A stretch of 22,215 nt of DNA from the NCBI GenBank assembly GCA_020849725.1, contig JADLAZ010000084.1, forward strand, positions 1 to 22,215. The letters run 5' to 3'. Below, in pieces: positions 6,866 through 14,846 of the stretch; the first letter of the stretch is position 1, and each line of letters starts with the position of its first letter. The stretch is from Chloroflexota bacterium (lineage in GTDB: Bacteria > Chloroflexota > Chloroflexia > Thermomicrobiales > JADLAZ01). A program made the translations under genes and the position numbers. The notes under the pieces were generated by a model, which made no database searches, was not told the origin of the DNA, and worked only from the letters and a program-made list of their open reading frames with translations.

Positions 6866-7219
6866 GTGGTCGCGCTGCTCATCGACGAGAACTTCAATAA
6901 CGACATCGTGCGTGGTCTGGTGCGGCGCCTCCCCAGCGTCGATCTGGTACGGGTGCAGGATGTCGGTCTGGCTGGGGCAGCTGATGCCGCGCTCCTCGAT
7001 TGGGCCGCGACGGCCGGCCGCCTCATCGTGACCCACGACGCCGCAACGATGATCGACCGGGCCTATGCACGCGTGGATGTGGGGTTGCCGATGCCCGGCG
7101 TCATCGTGGTCGGCGCGCGGACGAGTATCGCCCAGGCGATCGACGACCTGCTCCTTCTGGTCCAGTCCAGCCAGGACCAGGAGTGGGCCGGCCAGATCGT
7201 CTACGTACCGCTTGGCTAG
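6866..7219 (+). CDS. DUF5615 PIN-like protein, probable toxin
   Basis: This 117-residue protein matches the DUF5615 PIN-like family from end to end: LLIDENFNNDIVRGLVRRLP at the N-terminus with acidic D7 and E8, VRVQDVGLAGAADAALLDWA in the middle, GRLIVTHDAATM with the conserved THD, then MPGVIVV and a C-terminal VYVPLG. PIN-like proteins are metal-dependent ribonucleases, and the acidic residues seen fit such an active site. It starts with GTG two bases after the DUF433 stop, so the two are surely co-translated. It ends 49 bases from the end of the convergent sulfatase gene. Nuclease and toxin activity are inferred from the family. Confidence 0.85.
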   Translation: MVALLIDENFNNDIVRGLVRRLPSVDLVRVQDVGLAGAADAALLDWAATAGRLIVTHDAATMIDRAYARVDVGLPMPGVIVVGARTSIAQAIDDLLLLVQSSQDQEWAGQIVYVPLG

Positions 7220-7267
7220 GCGACCATCGGCCTCGTCCCGCCGCCACCGCCATCACCGTGGCATCCC

Positions 7268-7409
7268 GTCACTGCTCGGCCATCGCGGCCCGGCCGGCGG
7301 CGGCTGGGTCGGGCGCGCCGTCATCGCCGAGCGTCACGACGACCCGGTGCAGCGTGCCGGTGAAGGTGAACGGCAACGCGTAGGCATCGCTGACCGGCGC
7401 GCCGCCGTC
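7268..7409 (-). repeat. 142-bp direct repeat, copy 2 (3' end of intact sulfatase)
   Basis: This is the partner of 6264-6405 (about 94% identical, same orientation). Here the sequence is the functional 3' end of the sulfatase gene, from residue 701 to the stop. The DNA left of 7268 and that left of 6264 share nothing obvious. Confidence 0.92.
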
Positions 7410-9512
7410 CCGGCCGCAGCGCAGCCCGCCGGCCAGTCCGGCCACCGGCCAGGTCTTTGGGATGACCGCCGTTCCGGCTGGCTGGCCGTCGATCAGGAGC
7501 GTCGCCTCGCCCTGGCGCCGGCCGGTGCGGCGGAAGGCGAGCGCCAGCGTCGCCGGCCCGCCGCTTGGCAACGGCCGGTCGGCCACCAACCGCGTGCGCG
7601 CGTCGTCGTCGTAGACGTACTCGTAGACCAGCCGGCCACCCTGCACGTAGAGCACCAGCCCGCCGAAGCGCGTCCCGATCGCCAGCAGCACCCCCGCCGC
7701 CCCGCCCGGCGGCGTCTCGATCTCGGCCACGATCTGGAACGAGCGATCAGTGAGGTCTGGCACGTGGTAGCGGTCGAGCCGGGCTGCGCCGGGCAGCAGC
7801 ACCGTCTCGCGCCGGCGCCGGGCGGCGATGTTGGCCGCCACGCGCTCGTACTCGCGGTCATCGAGCGGCAGCACGTCGTAGCGGCCGGCCTCGGCCCACC
7901 AGCGCTCGATCAGGGCGCGCAGCCGCTCCGGCTGCTCGGCCGCCAGATCGCGGTTCTCGGCGTAGTCCTCGACGACGTGATACAGCTCCCAGCGGTCAGC
8001 GGCGAAGTCGACGCCCTTGTCGTGGCGGGCGACCGCCTTCCAGCCGTCGTGCCAGAGGGCGCGGTCGCCGAGCAGCTCGTAGTACTGCGTTGTCTTGCGC
8101 GTCGGCGCGTCGGGCGCATCAAACGTGTAGGCCAGGCTGACGCCGTGCAGCGGCATCTGCGGTGCGCCATCGACGGTCGCCGGCGCGGCCACGCCGAGCG
8201 CCTCCAGCACCGCCGGCGTCAGGTCGGCGACGTGGTGATACTGCCGCCGCACCTCGCCCCCAGCGATGCGCCGCGGCCAGTGGATGAGAAGCGGGTCGCG
8301 GATGCCGCCGCCGTGGACGTCCTTCTTGTACCATTTCAGCGGCGTGTTGCTCGCCTGCGCCCAGCCGACCGGGTAGTGGCCGTAAGCACGCTCGCTGCCG
8401 AGCCGGTCCAGCCCGGCCAGCGTCCGCGCCAGCGGCTCCGGCTCGGTGACCAGGTGCTTGCGCCCGTTGAACGCGCCGTGCGCGCCGCCCTCGGGACTGG
8501 CGCCATTGTCCGACAGCAGCAGCAGCAGCGTGTTGTCGAGCTGGCCGAGCGCCGCCAGCGCCTCCGTCAGCCGACCGATCTGGGCATCCGTGTGTTCGAC
8601 GAAGCCGGCGTAGACCTCCTGCATGCGGGCGAACAGCCGCCGCTCGTCGGCCGACAGGTCGTCCCAGGCCCGCACGCCGGGGTTGCGCGGCGCCAGCTCC
8701 GTGTCCGGCGGCACGATGCCGCGCGCCCGCTGCCGCGCCAGCCGCTCGGCCCGGATGGCATCCCAGCCGGCATCGTAGCGGCCCCGGTAGCGGTCGATCC
8801 ACGCGCGCGGCGCCTGGTGCGGCCAGTGGCAGGCGCCGAAGGCCAGGTAGAGGAAGAACGGCCGCCCCGGCGCGGCCACCTGCTGGTCGCGGACCATGCC
8901 GATCGCCTGCTCAACCAGATCTTCCGACAGATGATAGCCAGCGCGCGCGGGCGTCTCGATCGTGTGGTTGTCCTCGAACAACTCCGGATGCCAGGAGTCA
9001 GCCAGCGCGCCGTGAAACCCGTACCAGCGGTCGAAGCCGCGCCCGAGCGGCCAGTCGTCGAACGGGCCGGCGCCAGTCGCGTCGTCCATCGGCATCAGGT
9101 GCCACTTGCCGACCGCCAGCGTGCTGTAGCCGTGCGGGCGCAGCATCTCCGCCAGCGTCGCCGCCCGGCGCGTCACGCGCCCCTGGTAGCCGGGGTGGCC
9201 GGTCGCCCACTCGGCGATGATGCCCATGCCGGCAGCGTGCGGCATGCGGCCGGTCAGCAGCGCTGCCCGCGTCGGCGAGCACATCGCCGTCGTATGAAAT
9301 TCGGTGTAGGTCAGGCCCCCAGCGGCCAGCCGGTCGATCGCCGGCGTGGCGATCTCCGACCCATACGGGCCGAGATCGGCGAACCCAACATCATCCAGCA
9401 CGACGATGACGACGTTCGGCGCGCCGGTCGGCGGGCGCGCGGGCGCCGGCGGGACCGGCGTCGACTCCGCGACCGGCCGCCCGATGCCACTGCTCACACC
9501 GGTGATGCTCAT
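7269..9512 (-). CDS. Arylsulfatase (type I, formylglycine-dependent) with C-terminal beta-sandwich domain
   Basis: Type I sulfatases hydrolyse sulfate esters using a formylglycine made from cysteine. The active-site motif is CSPTR at 78-82, with C78 to be modified, inside CSPTRAALLTGR. D40 and D41 (VVLDDVG) are metal ligands, GKWHL at 135-139 supplies the active-site Lys and His, and SDNGASPEGG lies in the second half of the domain. At 747 residues it resembles the long AtsA/AtsD-type arylsulfatases. The last 180 residues look like a concanavalin-type beta sandwich. There is no signal peptide, so it is probably cytoplasmic. The start is firm: GGAGGGTGAC lies directly before the ATG. No formylglycine-generating enzyme is in the window. 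Its final 142 bases are duplicated at 6264-6405. The substrate is unknown. Confidence 0.92.
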   Translation of the reverse strand: MSITGVSSGIGRPVAESTPVPPAPARPPTGAPNVVIVVLDDVGFADLGPYGSEIATPAIDRLAAGGLTYTEFHTTAMCSPTRAALLTGRMPHAAGMGIIAEWATGHPGYQGRVTRRAATLAEMLRPHGYSTLAVGKWHLMPMDDATGAGPFDDWPLGRGFDRWYGFHGALADSWHPELFEDNHTIETPARAGYHLSEDLVEQAIGMVRDQQVAAPGRPFFLYLAFGACHWPHQAPRAWIDRYRGRYDAGWDAIRAERLARQRARGIVPPDTELAPRNPGVRAWDDLSADERRLFARMQEVYAGFVEHTDAQIGRLTEALAALGQLDNTLLLLLSDNGASPEGGAHGAFNGRKHLVTEPEPLARTLAGLDRLGSERAYGHYPVGWAQASNTPLKWYKKDVHGGGIRDPLLIHWPRRIAGGEVRRQYHHVADLTPAVLEALGVAAPATVDGAPQMPLHGVSLAYTFDAPDAPTRKTTQYYELLGDRALWHDGWKAVARHDKGVDFAADRWELYHVVEDYAENRDLAAEQPERLRALIERWWAEAGRYDVLPLDDREYERVAANIAARRRRETVLLPGAARLDRYHVPDLTDRSFQIVAEIETPPGGAAGVLLAIGTRFGGLVLYVQGGRLVYEYVYDDDARTRLVADRPLPSGGPATLALAFRRTGRRQGEATLLIDGQPAGTAVIPKTWPVAGLAGGLRCGRDGGAPVSDAYALPFTFTGTLHRVVVTLGDDGAPDPAAAGRAAMAEQ

Positions 9513-9605
9513 GTCACCCTCCCTCCGCTGCCTCCTTCGCCCGTCGCCCGGGCGCTAGTCTATCCTGGTTCGCGGTCGGACAGGTGCGACCCACACCGAC
9601 CGTCA

Positions 9606-9623
9606 CCCCGGCGCATGCCGGGG
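9606..9623. repeat. Short intergenic hairpin
   Basis: CCCCGGC at 9606-9612 and GCCGGGG at 9617-9623 form a perfect 7-bp stem with loop GCAT. It lies in the 276-base gap between the glycosidase end and the sulfatase start, with no T-run on either side. This gap holds no convincing gene. Confidence 0.4.
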
Positions 9624-9744
9624 CCCAGCGCCACCCCAGGAACGGCGACTGACAGGGCATTGAAGCCGAGCGATCTGGGTCAACTGGCGGCTCCGCGACG
9701 GGCCGATCGGGCCTGACGTGGCGTCCGCCACCAGCGCCGGAACC

Positions 9745-9766
9745 GGGCAGCCACAGGGGGCTGCCC
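9745..9766 (-). terminator. Possible hairpin terminator of the glycosidase gene
   Basis: GGGCAGCC (9745-9752) and GGCTGCCC (9759-9766) form an 8-bp stem with a 6-base loop, about 23 bases past the glycosidase stop on the minus strand. No U-run follows, so it would be a weak or factor-assisted terminator, or a 3'-end stabiliser. Confidence 0.35.
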
Positions 9767-9776
9767 CGACCGGACC

Positions 9777-9795
9777 ACTGGTTACTGGTTACTGG
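9777..9795. repeat. ACTGGTT micro-tandem repeat over the glycosidase stop codon
   Basis: ACTGGTT occurs twice in a row and is followed by ACTGG. The glycosidase TAA stop (9789-9791, minus strand) lies inside the repeat. It probably arose by slippage. Gain or loss of one 7-base unit upstream of the stop would alter the C-terminus. Confidence 0.6.
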
Positions 9796-12746
9796 CCCGG
9801 CGCGTACAGCTCGACCTGACCCAGGCTGCCCAGGCGCGGCACGCTCGTGCGCGTGCCGTTGCGGAAGGTGAAGCGCACGAAGCGTGCCTCGACCAGACCG
9901 TCGAGCATCGTCCAGCTATTGCCGGCCGGCGCCTGCAGGCCGCCGCCGTCGGTCGCCGCCGGTTGCGCCGGGTGACGGCTCCAGGCAACGCCATCGCTGG
10001 AGAGATCGACGTCGTAGTCGGCCGCATACGGGCCGCTGGTGATGAACCAGCGCACCCGCGCCAGCGGCCACGGCGTGCCCAGGTCGACCGTCAGCTCGGC
10101 TACCTCCTGGCCAGCGTCCCAGGCGGTGACCCAGTTCGACCACGGGGCGGCGTCGATCGCCAGCGCCGGGTCGCCACCACGCGTCGTGGCGCCGATGGTC
10201 GCTGCCACCGGTGTGACGCGGGCGCCAACGGTCCACCCACCCGACGGGGTCGCCGTCGCCGGAACGGGCGTGCCGGTGGGAGTTACGATCGAAGTGGCTG
10301 TGGCTGGCGGCGGCGAGGGCGTCCTGGTCGCCGTCGGGGTTGGCGTGGCCGTGGCCGCCGGTGTGACGGACGCCGTGGCGGTCGGCGGGGCGGCGGTCAA
10401 CGCCGCATAGACCTCGACCGCGCCGAGGTTGCCCAGGCGTGGCACGTCCGTGCGGGTGCCGTTGCGGAAGAGGAAGCGCACGGAGCGCGCCGTGACCCGG
10501 CCGTCGAGCGTGGCCCAACTGCCGCCGGCCGGCGCTTGCAGGCCCAGCCCATCGGCCGCCACCGGCTGCGCCGGGTGGCGCGTCCAGGTGACGCCGTCAT
10601 CCGACAGCTCCACATCATAGTCGGCTGCGCCGGCGCCGTTGGTGATGAACCAGCGCAGCCGGCCGACTGGCTGGTCCGGCCCCAGGTCGAGGCGTAGCCA
10701 GCCGCTCTCCTGGGCGGGGTCGTAGTCAGTCGTCCAGGCCGACCACTGGCTGCTGTCGACGGCCGGCAGCGCCGGATTCACGGCGTCGGTGGTGTTGCTG
10801 GCGACCACGCCGAGCGGCGTCAGCCGCGGGCCGATCGTCCAGCCCGGCGTGGCCGCCATGGTGGCGGTGGCGCTGGGCGCCGGCGTTGGCGACGGTGACA
10901 GGGTCGCCGTGCTGGTTGGAGACAGTGTGGCGCTAGTGACCACCGTCGTCGTCGCGGTCGGTGGCGGCGTGAGTGTGGCGGTGCTGGTGGCGCTCGCCGT
11001 CGCGGTGGCGGTCGGCGTCCACGTCGGCGTGATCGTCGGCGTCGCCGATGGGGTCACCGTGGGCGTGTTGGTGGGTGTACTGGTTGGGGTCACGGTCGGG
11101 GTGTTCGTCGGCGTAGTGGTCGGTGTCGGGCTGGGTGTTGGGCTGGGCGTCGGCGTCGGCGTCGGCGGTTGCTGCGTCGGCGTGGCGGTCGGGATCGGCC
11201 CGAGCGTGGCCGTCGGCGCCAGTGGCGTGCCCGGCGCCTCGACGATGAAGATCGGCGCCTCGGTCAGCGTCAGCCCGACCGCGCCGCCGGTGACCGGCAG
11301 CGTTTGGGTCGTGCCGTCGAGGCGCACGAGTTGGACGCTGGCGACCGGCACCGCCAGGCTGTAGCCGGTCGACTTCGCGCTCAGGTTGCCGAGCGGCGCC
11401 TTGCCGTCCGGCAGCCATAGCGCCCAGACACGCCGGCCGGTGGTCGCGTTGACGAAGCCATAGACATGCGCGCCGCTGCCAACTGGCCGGCGCTCGCTGA
11501 AGGTCGCGCCGCCCAGCGTCTCGGCCAGCACGCGCTGCGCGGTATAGGCGGCCTTGCCGACCAGGTTGCCGCCGGCATCGGCGTCGAAGCGCAGCAACCC
11601 CAGGTTGTACTCGTAGTCGTGGATCGCGTTCGGCTCAGCCGGCGTCGAGATGCCGTCGTCGCGCAGGTCGTATTGCACCGCCGCCGTCACCAGGCCGGTG
11701 CTCATCAGGTTGAGCGTCGTGCGCGACAGCAGCGCCGCCTGCTTGGTTTCGCTCACTCGCCGGTGATAGACCGAGGTCGCCCAGCCGCTCTCGGTGTGGA
11801 AGTAGCCTTTCGCGCCGCGCTCGGGGCCGTACTTCCAGCGCAGATACTCGTCCAGCCGGGTGTAGTAGGTCGCCATCTCGAAGCCGGTGACCGCCTCGGG
11901 AATGCCGCCGGTGCGGTCGGGATAGCTGTGGCCGGCGATGATGTCAACGGCGTCGATCACCTGCACCGCCTGGCCGTCGCTGCGCGTCACGGTCGTGTCG
12001 AGCAGTTGGGTGGTGAAGGTCCCCTGGCTGGCGTTGCCGAGCGACGGTCGGATGAGATGGTCGAGCGCGTGGACGTCGAACAGCACTCGCGCGCCGGGGT
12101 CGGCAGCCTTGATGCGGAAGCTGGCCTCGACCAGCAGCCGGGCGAAGTCGTCGCGGCTCCAGGCCCAGAAGTGGCCGGCCGGATCGGACGGCTCGTTCCA
12201 GATCTCGTAGTAGCGCACCTGCCCCTGGTAGCGCGCGGCGACGGCGCCGGCGTAGGCGCTGAAGCCAGCGACGAACTGGTCGACATCGGCCGGGGTAGGG
12301 TCGGGCACGATCGGGTCCGGCAGCCAGGGCGTGCTGTACAGCAGCAGGAACAGCGGCTCGACCTGGTAGCGCCGCAGCGTGTCGACGAAGCGATCTTGCG
12401 CCGTCCACTGCCAGGTGGCCTGATTGGGGCCGAGCGGCGCGACGGCGTCGAACGGCTGGGCGCCGCGCAGCATCGTCAACCCGGCCAGCCGCGCCGCCCG
12501 CACCTCCCGCTCCAGATCATCGATCGTGCGCGGGCCGGGCTGGGTCACGTCGACGTGGGTGGCGCTGGGTCGGTGGTAGATCGCCTCGGGGTGGAAGCTG
12601 CTGGCGAAGTAGAAGGGTGGCTCGACCGGCGCCGCGCGCGACGGCGCAACGCGCGGCGCCGCCGCTACACCCAGCAACACCAGAACAGCCAGGACAGTGG
12701 CGCACCAGCGCCAGACGCGCGGCCCCGACCGCCGGCCGACGAGCAC
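9789..12746 (-). CDS. Secreted glycoside hydrolase (clan A-like TIM barrel) with Thr/Pro linkers and two discoidin-like domains
   Basis: This 985-residue protein begins with a signal peptide: basic residues to about 13, a hydrophobic core at 15-31 and likely cleavage after SRA near 38. The catalytic TIM barrel spans about 45-400. EIWNEP at 181-186 gives the acid/base E185, and HTESGW at 317-322 gives the probable nucleophile E319, as in clan A families such as GH39 or GH5. A small beta domain runs to 506. Residues 507-633 form a Thr/Pro linker, then come an F5/8C (discoidin, CBM32-like) domain at 635-780, a second linker at 784-836 and a second copy of the domain at 838-983. The two copies share RWFIT, AADYDV, RHPAQP and RNGTRT. 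GTG at 12746 is chosen for the GGGGAG 8 bases upstream; ATG 12779 and GTG 12869 lack such a site. The substrate is unknown. Confidence 0.88.
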   Translation of the reverse strand: MLVGRRSGPRVWRWCATVLAVLVLLGVAAAPRVAPSRAAPVEPPFYFASSFHPEAIYHRPSATHVDVTQPGPRTIDDLEREVRAARLAGLTMLRGAQPFDAVAPLGPNQATWQWTAQDRFVDTLRRYQVEPLFLLLYSTPWLPDPIVPDPTPADVDQFVAGFSAYAGAVAARYQGQVRYYEIWNEPSDPAGHFWAWSRDDFARLLVEASFRIKAADPGARVLFDVHALDHLIRPSLGNASQGTFTTQLLDTTVTRSDGQAVQVIDAVDIIAGHSYPDRTGGIPEAVTGFEMATYYTRLDEYLRWKYGPERGAKGYFHTESGWATSVYHRRVSETKQAALLSRTTLNLMSTGLVTAAVQYDLRDDGISTPAEPNAIHDYEYNLGLLRFDADAGGNLVGKAAYTAQRVLAETLGGATFSERRPVGSGAHVYGFVNATTGRRVWALWLPDGKAPLGNLSAKSTGYSLAVPVASVQLVRLDGTTQTLPVTGGAVGLTLTEAPIFIVEAPGTPLAPTATLGPIPTATPTQQPPTPTPTPSPTPSPTPTTTPTNTPTVTPTSTPTNTPTVTPSATPTITPTWTPTATATASATSTATLTPPPTATTTVVTSATLSPTSTATLSPSPTPAPSATATMAATPGWTIGPRLTPLGVVASNTTDAVNPALPAVDSSQWSAWTTDYDPAQESGWLRLDLGPDQPVGRLRWFITNGAGAADYDVELSDDGVTWTRHPAQPVAADGLGLQAPAGGSWATLDGRVTARSVRFLFRNGTRTDVPRLGNLGAVEVYAALTAAPPTATASVTPAATATPTPTATRTPSPPPATATSIVTPTGTPVPATATPSGGWTVGARVTPVAATIGATTRGGDPALAIDAAPWSNWVTAWDAGQEVAELTVDLGTPWPLARVRWFITSGPYAADYDVDLSSDGVAWSRHPAQPAATDGGGLQAPAGNSWTMLDGLVEARFVRFTFRNGTRTSVPRLGSLGQVELYAPGQ
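10848..11228 (-). repeat. Low-complexity Thr/Pro-coding linker DNA
   Basis: This part of the glycosidase gene encodes residues 507-633, built mostly of TPT, TPTxTPT and TATxT units. The DNA is a degenerate mix of short GGTCGGCGT-like units and gives long false frames on the opposite strand rich in VGV. Such linkers are common between catalytic and binding domains of secreted enzymes, and they are prone to length change. Confidence 0.75.
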
Positions 12747-12895
12747 CAGGCAGGCTCCCCACGATCGGTCACGGCGCATGGCCGACACGGCCACAGCCAT
12801 CATCGCGCACGACGGCGGGCGCAGGACCCACACCAGTGTAGACGACCGGCGCTCGCCGGAGGTTAACACCCGGTGTGAAAATAGTGAGAACCTCG

Positions 12896-13852
12896 TCAGC
12901 CGCCGGCCCGCACCGCCGGATGGTCAGGGACGACGAGCGGGCCCCACTCGGCCAGCAGCCGGCGCAGGTAGCGCATGTCGGCAGTGGCGTGCTCCAGGCT
13001 GTCGCCGCCGCCACTCTCGATGCTGATCCAGCCATCGTAGCCGACCTTCAGCATCTGCGTCAGCGCCCAGCGGTAGTCGATCTCGCCGTCGACGATCGAC
13101 GTGCCGCGGCTGTACGTCCGCGCCTCGTCAATGACATAGGTCTTGGCGTTGCTCTTGACGTGCCAGAAGTTCGTGTGCGGCGCCAGGTTCAACAGCGCCC
13201 GCCGCCAGTCCTCGCACGGGTAGGGCACGCGGTACAGATTCTGCAGGTCGGGGTTGACGCCGACATTCGGCCGGTCGACCAGCCGCCAGACACGCAGCAC
13301 GGAGTCGGAATCGTCGGTCATGCCGTCGTCGTGCAATTCAATGGAGAGCGCCACGCCAGCGGCGGCGGCCTGATCGGCCATCGCCTGCAGGCTGGCGGCG
13401 GTCGTGGCGAAGTCGTCGTCACTGTAGTCGACTGCCCGCTTCAACTGCAACTGTCGCGCCGCCCGCGCCGCCTCGCTCCAGACAGCCGGGAACGGCACCG
13501 ACAGCGGGATGTTGACGACCCTCGCGCCCAGCAGCGCGGCCACCTCGATCGTGCGCCGCATCCGCTCGGCGTTGCGCGCCGCCGACGGGTGGCCGGCCAG
13601 GATGCTCCGATACGGGTTCAGCCCGGCGACGACCAGCCCCTCGTCCTCGATCTGCCGGCGCAGCACGCCCAGGTCGGCGTCGGACAGGGCGAACCAGTTG
13701 AGCTGGCTGTCGGCCAGGTCGACACCATCGAAGCCGGCGCGGCGCGTGAAGCGCAGCAATGGCGCCAGCTCCTCTGCTGTCGGCACGGCGTCGAACATCG
13801 GCTGGGGGTAGTTCCAGCCGCCCAGGACAGTGTAGCCAAGCGCGAACTGCAT
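12896..13852 (-). CDS. Sugar phosphate isomerase/epimerase family protein (xylose-isomerase-like TIM barrel)
   Basis: This 318-residue protein belongs to the AP-endonuclease-2/xylose-isomerase-like TIM barrel family. Members act on keto sugars, inosose or hydroxypyruvate with a divalent metal. The four expected metal ligands are at strand ends: E172 (SIELHDDG), D202 (NPDLQN), H231 (FWHVKSN) and E279 (SIESGG). The ATG at 13852 has GGAGG about 9 bases upstream; the frame stays open much further but there it is only the antisense of the SDR gene. It is divergent from the SDR gene over 138 bases with a good promoter. Downstream, 149 bases away, is the secreted glycosidase, so the two may form one transcript. 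The exact reaction is unknown. Confidence 0.9.
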   Translation of the reverse strand: MQFALGYTVLGGWNYPQPMFDAVPTAEELAPLLRFTRRAGFDGVDLADSQLNWFALSDADLGVLRRQIEDEGLVVAGLNPYRSILAGHPSAARNAERMRRTIEVAALLGARVVNIPLSVPFPAVWSEAARAARQLQLKRAVDYSDDDFATTAASLQAMADQAAAAGVALSIELHDDGMTDDSDSVLRVWRLVDRPNVGVNPDLQNLYRVPYPCEDWRRALLNLAPHTNFWHVKSNAKTYVIDEARTYSRGTSIVDGEIDYRWALTQMLKVGYDGWISIESGGGDSLEHATADMRYLRRLLAEWGPLVVPDHPAVRAGG

Positions 13853-13925
13853 GCGCGAGCGCCTCCATGAGCCGTGAGTGCCGCACCGGCCGCACCGGCC
13901 GCATCGCCGCCGGGCAGGTTGGGCC

Positions 13926-13954
13926 ATAATAGGCGGGCGCGGCAAACCGGGCAA
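13926..13954 (-). promoter_or_regulatory. Predicted promoter of the isomerase gene
   Basis: On the minus strand TTGCCC (13954-13949) and TATTAT (13931-13926) are separated by exactly 17 bases. The -10 matches the consensus at five of six positions. Transcription would begin near 13919, giving a leader of about 67 bases before the ATG at 13852. The same gap must hold the SDR promoter, so one regulator could control both genes. This is a pattern match only. Confidence 0.45.
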
Positions 13955-13990
13955 TACGAGCGCGGGGCCGGACGACAGGAGGGACGAGCG

Positions 13991-14794
13991 ATGCGGCTGG
14001 CAGGCAAAGTGGCAATCATCACCGGCGCGGGGTCGGGCATCGGGCGCGGCACGGCCACCCTGTTCGCTCGCGAGGGCGCGACCGTCGTCATCGCTGAGAT
14101 CAACCCGGAGACCGGCCAGCGCACGGCCGACGAGATCACCGCCGCTGGCGGCACGGCGCTCTTCCTCCGCACCGATGTCCATGAGGAGGCCGAGTGCCGG
14201 ACGATGGTCGAGCAGACCGTCGCCCGCTTCGGCCGGCTGGACGTGCTGATGAACAACGCCTACTACAACGCCGGCGGCACCGTCGTCGACCTGCCCATCG
14301 CCGAGTGGGACCGGTCGATGAACGTGATGGTGCGCTCGATCTACCTCGGCTGCAAGTACGCCATCCCGGAGATGATTGCGACCGGTGGTGGCTCGATCAT
14401 CAACATCGCCTCGGTCCACGGCCTGCTGGCGGCGGCGCGCGGCGCCATCTACGAGCCGGCCAAAGCGGCCGTCATCAACCTGAGCCGGGAGATCGCGGTC
14501 GACTTCGGGCCGCAGGGCATCCGCTGCAACGCCATCTGCCCCGGCCTGATCATCACCGAGCGCTCCGAGGCCCGCTTCGCCGACCCGCAGGTGATGGCCA
14601 AAGCCGCCGCCGTCTACCCGGTGCGCCGCGGCGGCAAGCCGATCGACATCGCCTACGGCGCGCTCTACCTGGCTTCCGATGAGTCGACCTTCGTCACCGG
14701 CACGGCCCTCGTCATCGACGGCGGCCTGACCTGCTGGCTCCAGGACAGCCTCGCCCACCACCTGGAGGAGTTCTTCACCGGCGAGACGCGGTGA
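13991..14794 (+). CDS. SDR family NAD(P)-dependent oxidoreductase
   Basis: This is a classical short-chain dehydrogenase of 267 residues, the usual length. The cofactor motif TGAGSGIG is at 11-18, NNA at 88-90, and the catalytic residues are N111, S141 (IASVHG), Y154 and K158 (YEPAK). An acidic residue, E36, ends the second strand (VVIAEI), which favours NAD over NADP. ICPGLIITE near 180-188 is the usual substrate-loop start. The tail CWLQDSLAHHLEEFF is unusual and may cap the active site. AGGAGGG lies 7 bases before the ATG. It is divergent from a sugar isomerase gene, which suggests a sugar or polyol alcohol as substrate, but this is inference. Confidence 0.92.
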   Translation: MRLAGKVAIITGAGSGIGRGTATLFAREGATVVIAEINPETGQRTADEITAAGGTALFLRTDVHEEAECRTMVEQTVARFGRLDVLMNNAYYNAGGTVVDLPIAEWDRSMNVMVRSIYLGCKYAIPEMIATGGGSIINIASVHGLLAAARGAIYEPAKAAVINLSREIAVDFGPQGIRCNAICPGLIITERSEARFADPQVMAKAAAVYPVRRGGKPIDIAYGALYLASDESTFVTGTALVIDGGLTCWLQDSLAHHLEEFFTGETR

Positions 14795-14846
14795 GTCGAC
14801 AGAGGCAGCAGCGATCACATGGGGTGGAACCCAGCAGAGGCAGCCC

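Noticed and set aside
6264..7409. Insertion sequence or transposon with terminal repeats
   Set aside because: The flanking repeats are direct copies of a gene end, not inverted repeats, and no transposase or integrase lies between them.
7065..9716. 883-codon open frame on the plus strand
   Set aside because: It runs antisense to the sulfatase, whose motifs and ribosome binding site are clear. The antisense product is Arg/Ala-rich without any motif, as expected from GC-rich DNA.
10848..11228. Regular short repeats that could suggest a CRISPR array
   Set aside because: The units are short, degenerate, in phase with codons and lack unique spacers; they encode a Thr/Pro linker.
10789..11364. 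Plus-strand frame coding a VGV-rich, repeat-like protein
   Set aside because: It is the antisense of the Thr/Pro linker of the secreted glycosidase; the linker reading fits a full multi-domain enzyme, the VGV reading fits nothing.
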